Shown piece after piece: positions 62,810 through 64,000 of a stretch of DNA of 64,000 nucleotides (positions are counted from its first letter, which is position 1; each line of letters starts with the position of its first letter). Location of the stretch: NCBI GenBank assembly GCA_028023455.1, contig JAQFVV010000018.1, positions 5,791,800 to 5,855,799 of the forward strand. The letters run 5' to 3'. The DNA comes from Epiperipatus broadwayi (lineage: Eukaryota > Onychophora > Udeonychophora > Euonychophora > Peripatidae). Below the pieces are notes generated by a model. It saw nothing but the letters and a program-made list of their open reading frames with translations, was not told the origin of the DNA and ran no database searches. Both the position numbers and the translations under genes were made by a program.

Positions 62810-63701
62810 AGCTGGGGTATATAGATTCCTGGAAGTTATGCCTCAATCTGTTTAAGAAGGGGGTTTAAGTAGAGTATAAATAGGAGACCACTAAGGGGAG
62901 ATCCTTGGGGTATGGATCTTAAAGGAATAAAACCATCTGTAAAGAAACCATTCAGGGAAATGTGGACCAATCTTATTTAGTAGATTGTCCAATATCTGAA
63001 TGATTTGAGTAGGAATGTCTAGTGCTGAGAGGCAATTGAGCAGGATGTTGACATCTACTGAATCAAATGCTTCAGAGTTGAACGGCAATGGGTTTGTATA
63101 GATTCTTGGATCTGATATGATCACAGAGGATTTTTACTTCCTCAATTGCAGAGTGTGGACGAGCCCTTCTTTGTGAATTGCAACTGGGATATGTCCAGAA
63201 TAACATCTTGTATTTTCTCCTTGATCACACCTTCAATGACATTAAATAGAATTGGGGTCATGGAGATTGGTCTTATGCTAGATAGAGCAGATAGGTCCCG
63301 GTTTTTCTTAAGGAAGGGGACCATAACAATGGGATAAAGTTTGGGGATAGTTTTTTGCTGTTTGCAAGATGGTTAATTAGTTTTAATACTATGGGAGTTG
63401 TGAAATTCTCAAGGTGTGTAAGTATGAACTTTGGAATGCTGTGTAGTCCTGGATGGACATTGGACGGTAGGGTGGCCAAGCAGTTTTTGATGTTTGATAT
63501 TGTTATTCCATGTTCATTGTTTTGTGATGTCTCATGCCACTGATTTGTGGGGTAGGTAACAGAGTTTGATAGGTGGTTTTTGAAATATGACTCTATTTGG
63601 ATGAGCATTTGGTTGCCAGAGTTATGGCTACCACCGATGAGGAGGATAAAAGAGTTTTTTGTTTCTTCCTTGCCCCCAGAACCCATCTGAGATAGCCACA
63701 T
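62810..63701 (-). pseudogene. LINE reverse transcriptase fingers and motifs A-B
   Basis: Frames at 63701-63273, 63324-63142 and 63124-62891 overlap or abut, with small shifts between them. They give SIPKFILTHLENF (fingers), RPISMTPILFNVIEGVIKEK, LQFTKKGSST, EAFDSVDVNILLNCL (motif A with the first catalytic Asp position shifted or lost upstream of EAF) and QGSPLSGLLF (motif B). One stop lies between motif B and the YMDD box (LKQIEA then stop, near 62840). Confidence 0.7.
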
Positions 63702-64000
63702 GTCCAGCAGTGTTGGCCAGGTAAGTATAACCTAGCATTCTTTGTTGCTATTATTCCAGCAATCGTAGCTTGTTTCTGCTTGTACTGTGTTTTAAGTAAT
63801 AGGAGGTTGTCTATAGTACCATCACTTGAGAAATTTTTAATCCTATGCATTCATAAGGGTTGTTGACCCTTTATGTTTTTTGGTGTGCTGTATGTTTATG
63901 GTTTGGAGAATTCCTGTGAAAGTGAACCAGGTTTCCTCTGGATTTATGTTAAGAATGTCAATTTGAAATTCAAAGAGTATGTAGGCATCTGAGAAAACAG

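Larger units (their letters stand above)
61540..64000 (-). mobile_element. L1/Tx1-like non-LTR retrotransposon, runs off the right edge
   Basis: A less A+T-rich minus-strand element. Reading 5' to 3': leader protein sequence (63850-63593), RT fingers with LSALSSIRPISMTPIL (near 63270), SEAFDSVDVNILL (about 63060), IPQGSPLSGLLFILYLNPLL (about 62900), AYMDDVLVTLP (62773-62787), the SLQGTISLLIIKVMAKINYY and ICARLLWNGK segments, and a C-terminal CHNCHRTCETFDH...C zinc-binding motif (about 61870). The LWNGK region and the CxxC..H..C tail are typical of L1/Tx1-related LINEs. Frameshifts near 62110, 62860, 63130 and 63600 and several stops disable it. The endonuclease should lie right of the window. 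Confidence 0.8.

Overview
The window is A+T-rich eukaryotic (animal) DNA with very large introns and dense, mostly decayed transposable elements. Only one host gene is recognisable: the last three coding exons of FAIM (Fas apoptotic inhibitory molecule 1), on the + strand at 245-467, 30227-30276 and 35453-35602. Each exon has canonical splice sites, compatible phases and clear similarity to animal FAIM. The first coding part (about 40 residues in the family) lies left of the window. The RTE, Penelope-like, Gypsy and L1/Tx1-like retroelements, the pogo/Tigger-like TA-flanked element and the tRNA-like SINE fragments fit an invertebrate metazoan. I cannot name the species from the sequence.

Layout. 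1-244: end of an upstream FAIM intron. 468-30226: a 29.8 kb FAIM intron that holds (a) a foldback structure with about 1.9 kb inverted arms at 3448-7893 and a related fragment at 1834-2133, (b) an unexplained, less A+T-rich block at 10338-12300, (c) a cluster of Penelope-like element (PLE) pieces at 15920-20725, including a GIY-YIG endonuclease remnant and hammerhead-ribozyme-like motifs, (d) a degraded Gypsy-type LTR element with about 870 bp LTRs at 20854-28625, containing gag, zinc-knuckle and protease traces and, nested in it, three copies of a roughly 350 bp repeat in alternating orientation. 30277-35452: a 5.2 kb intron with a Gypsy RNase H remnant and an 898 bp TA-flanked element with pogo/Tigger-like ends. 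35603 to about 36350: FAIM 3'UTR.

From 36350 to the end no host gene is recognisable. This part contains a 202 bp MITE, an RTE 3' fragment (47455-47815), a third copy of the foldback-family sequence (48735-50300), a SINE-like unit, a decayed RT fragment, a nearly complete but disabled RTE retrotransposon (53047-55565), a minisatellite of about 40 bp units (56650-56960), a CAA/TAA microsatellite, a tRNA-like SINE head, and a minus-strand L1/Tx1-like LINE with a YMDD-type RT motif that runs off the right edge (61540-64000).

The most interesting structures are the long foldback inside the FAIM transcription unit, expected to give a long double-stranded hairpin in the pre-mRNA, and the PLE cluster with hammerhead-like motifs. 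No operon-like or clustered host system is visible. All similarity statements are from reading the sequence and translations; no search was run.
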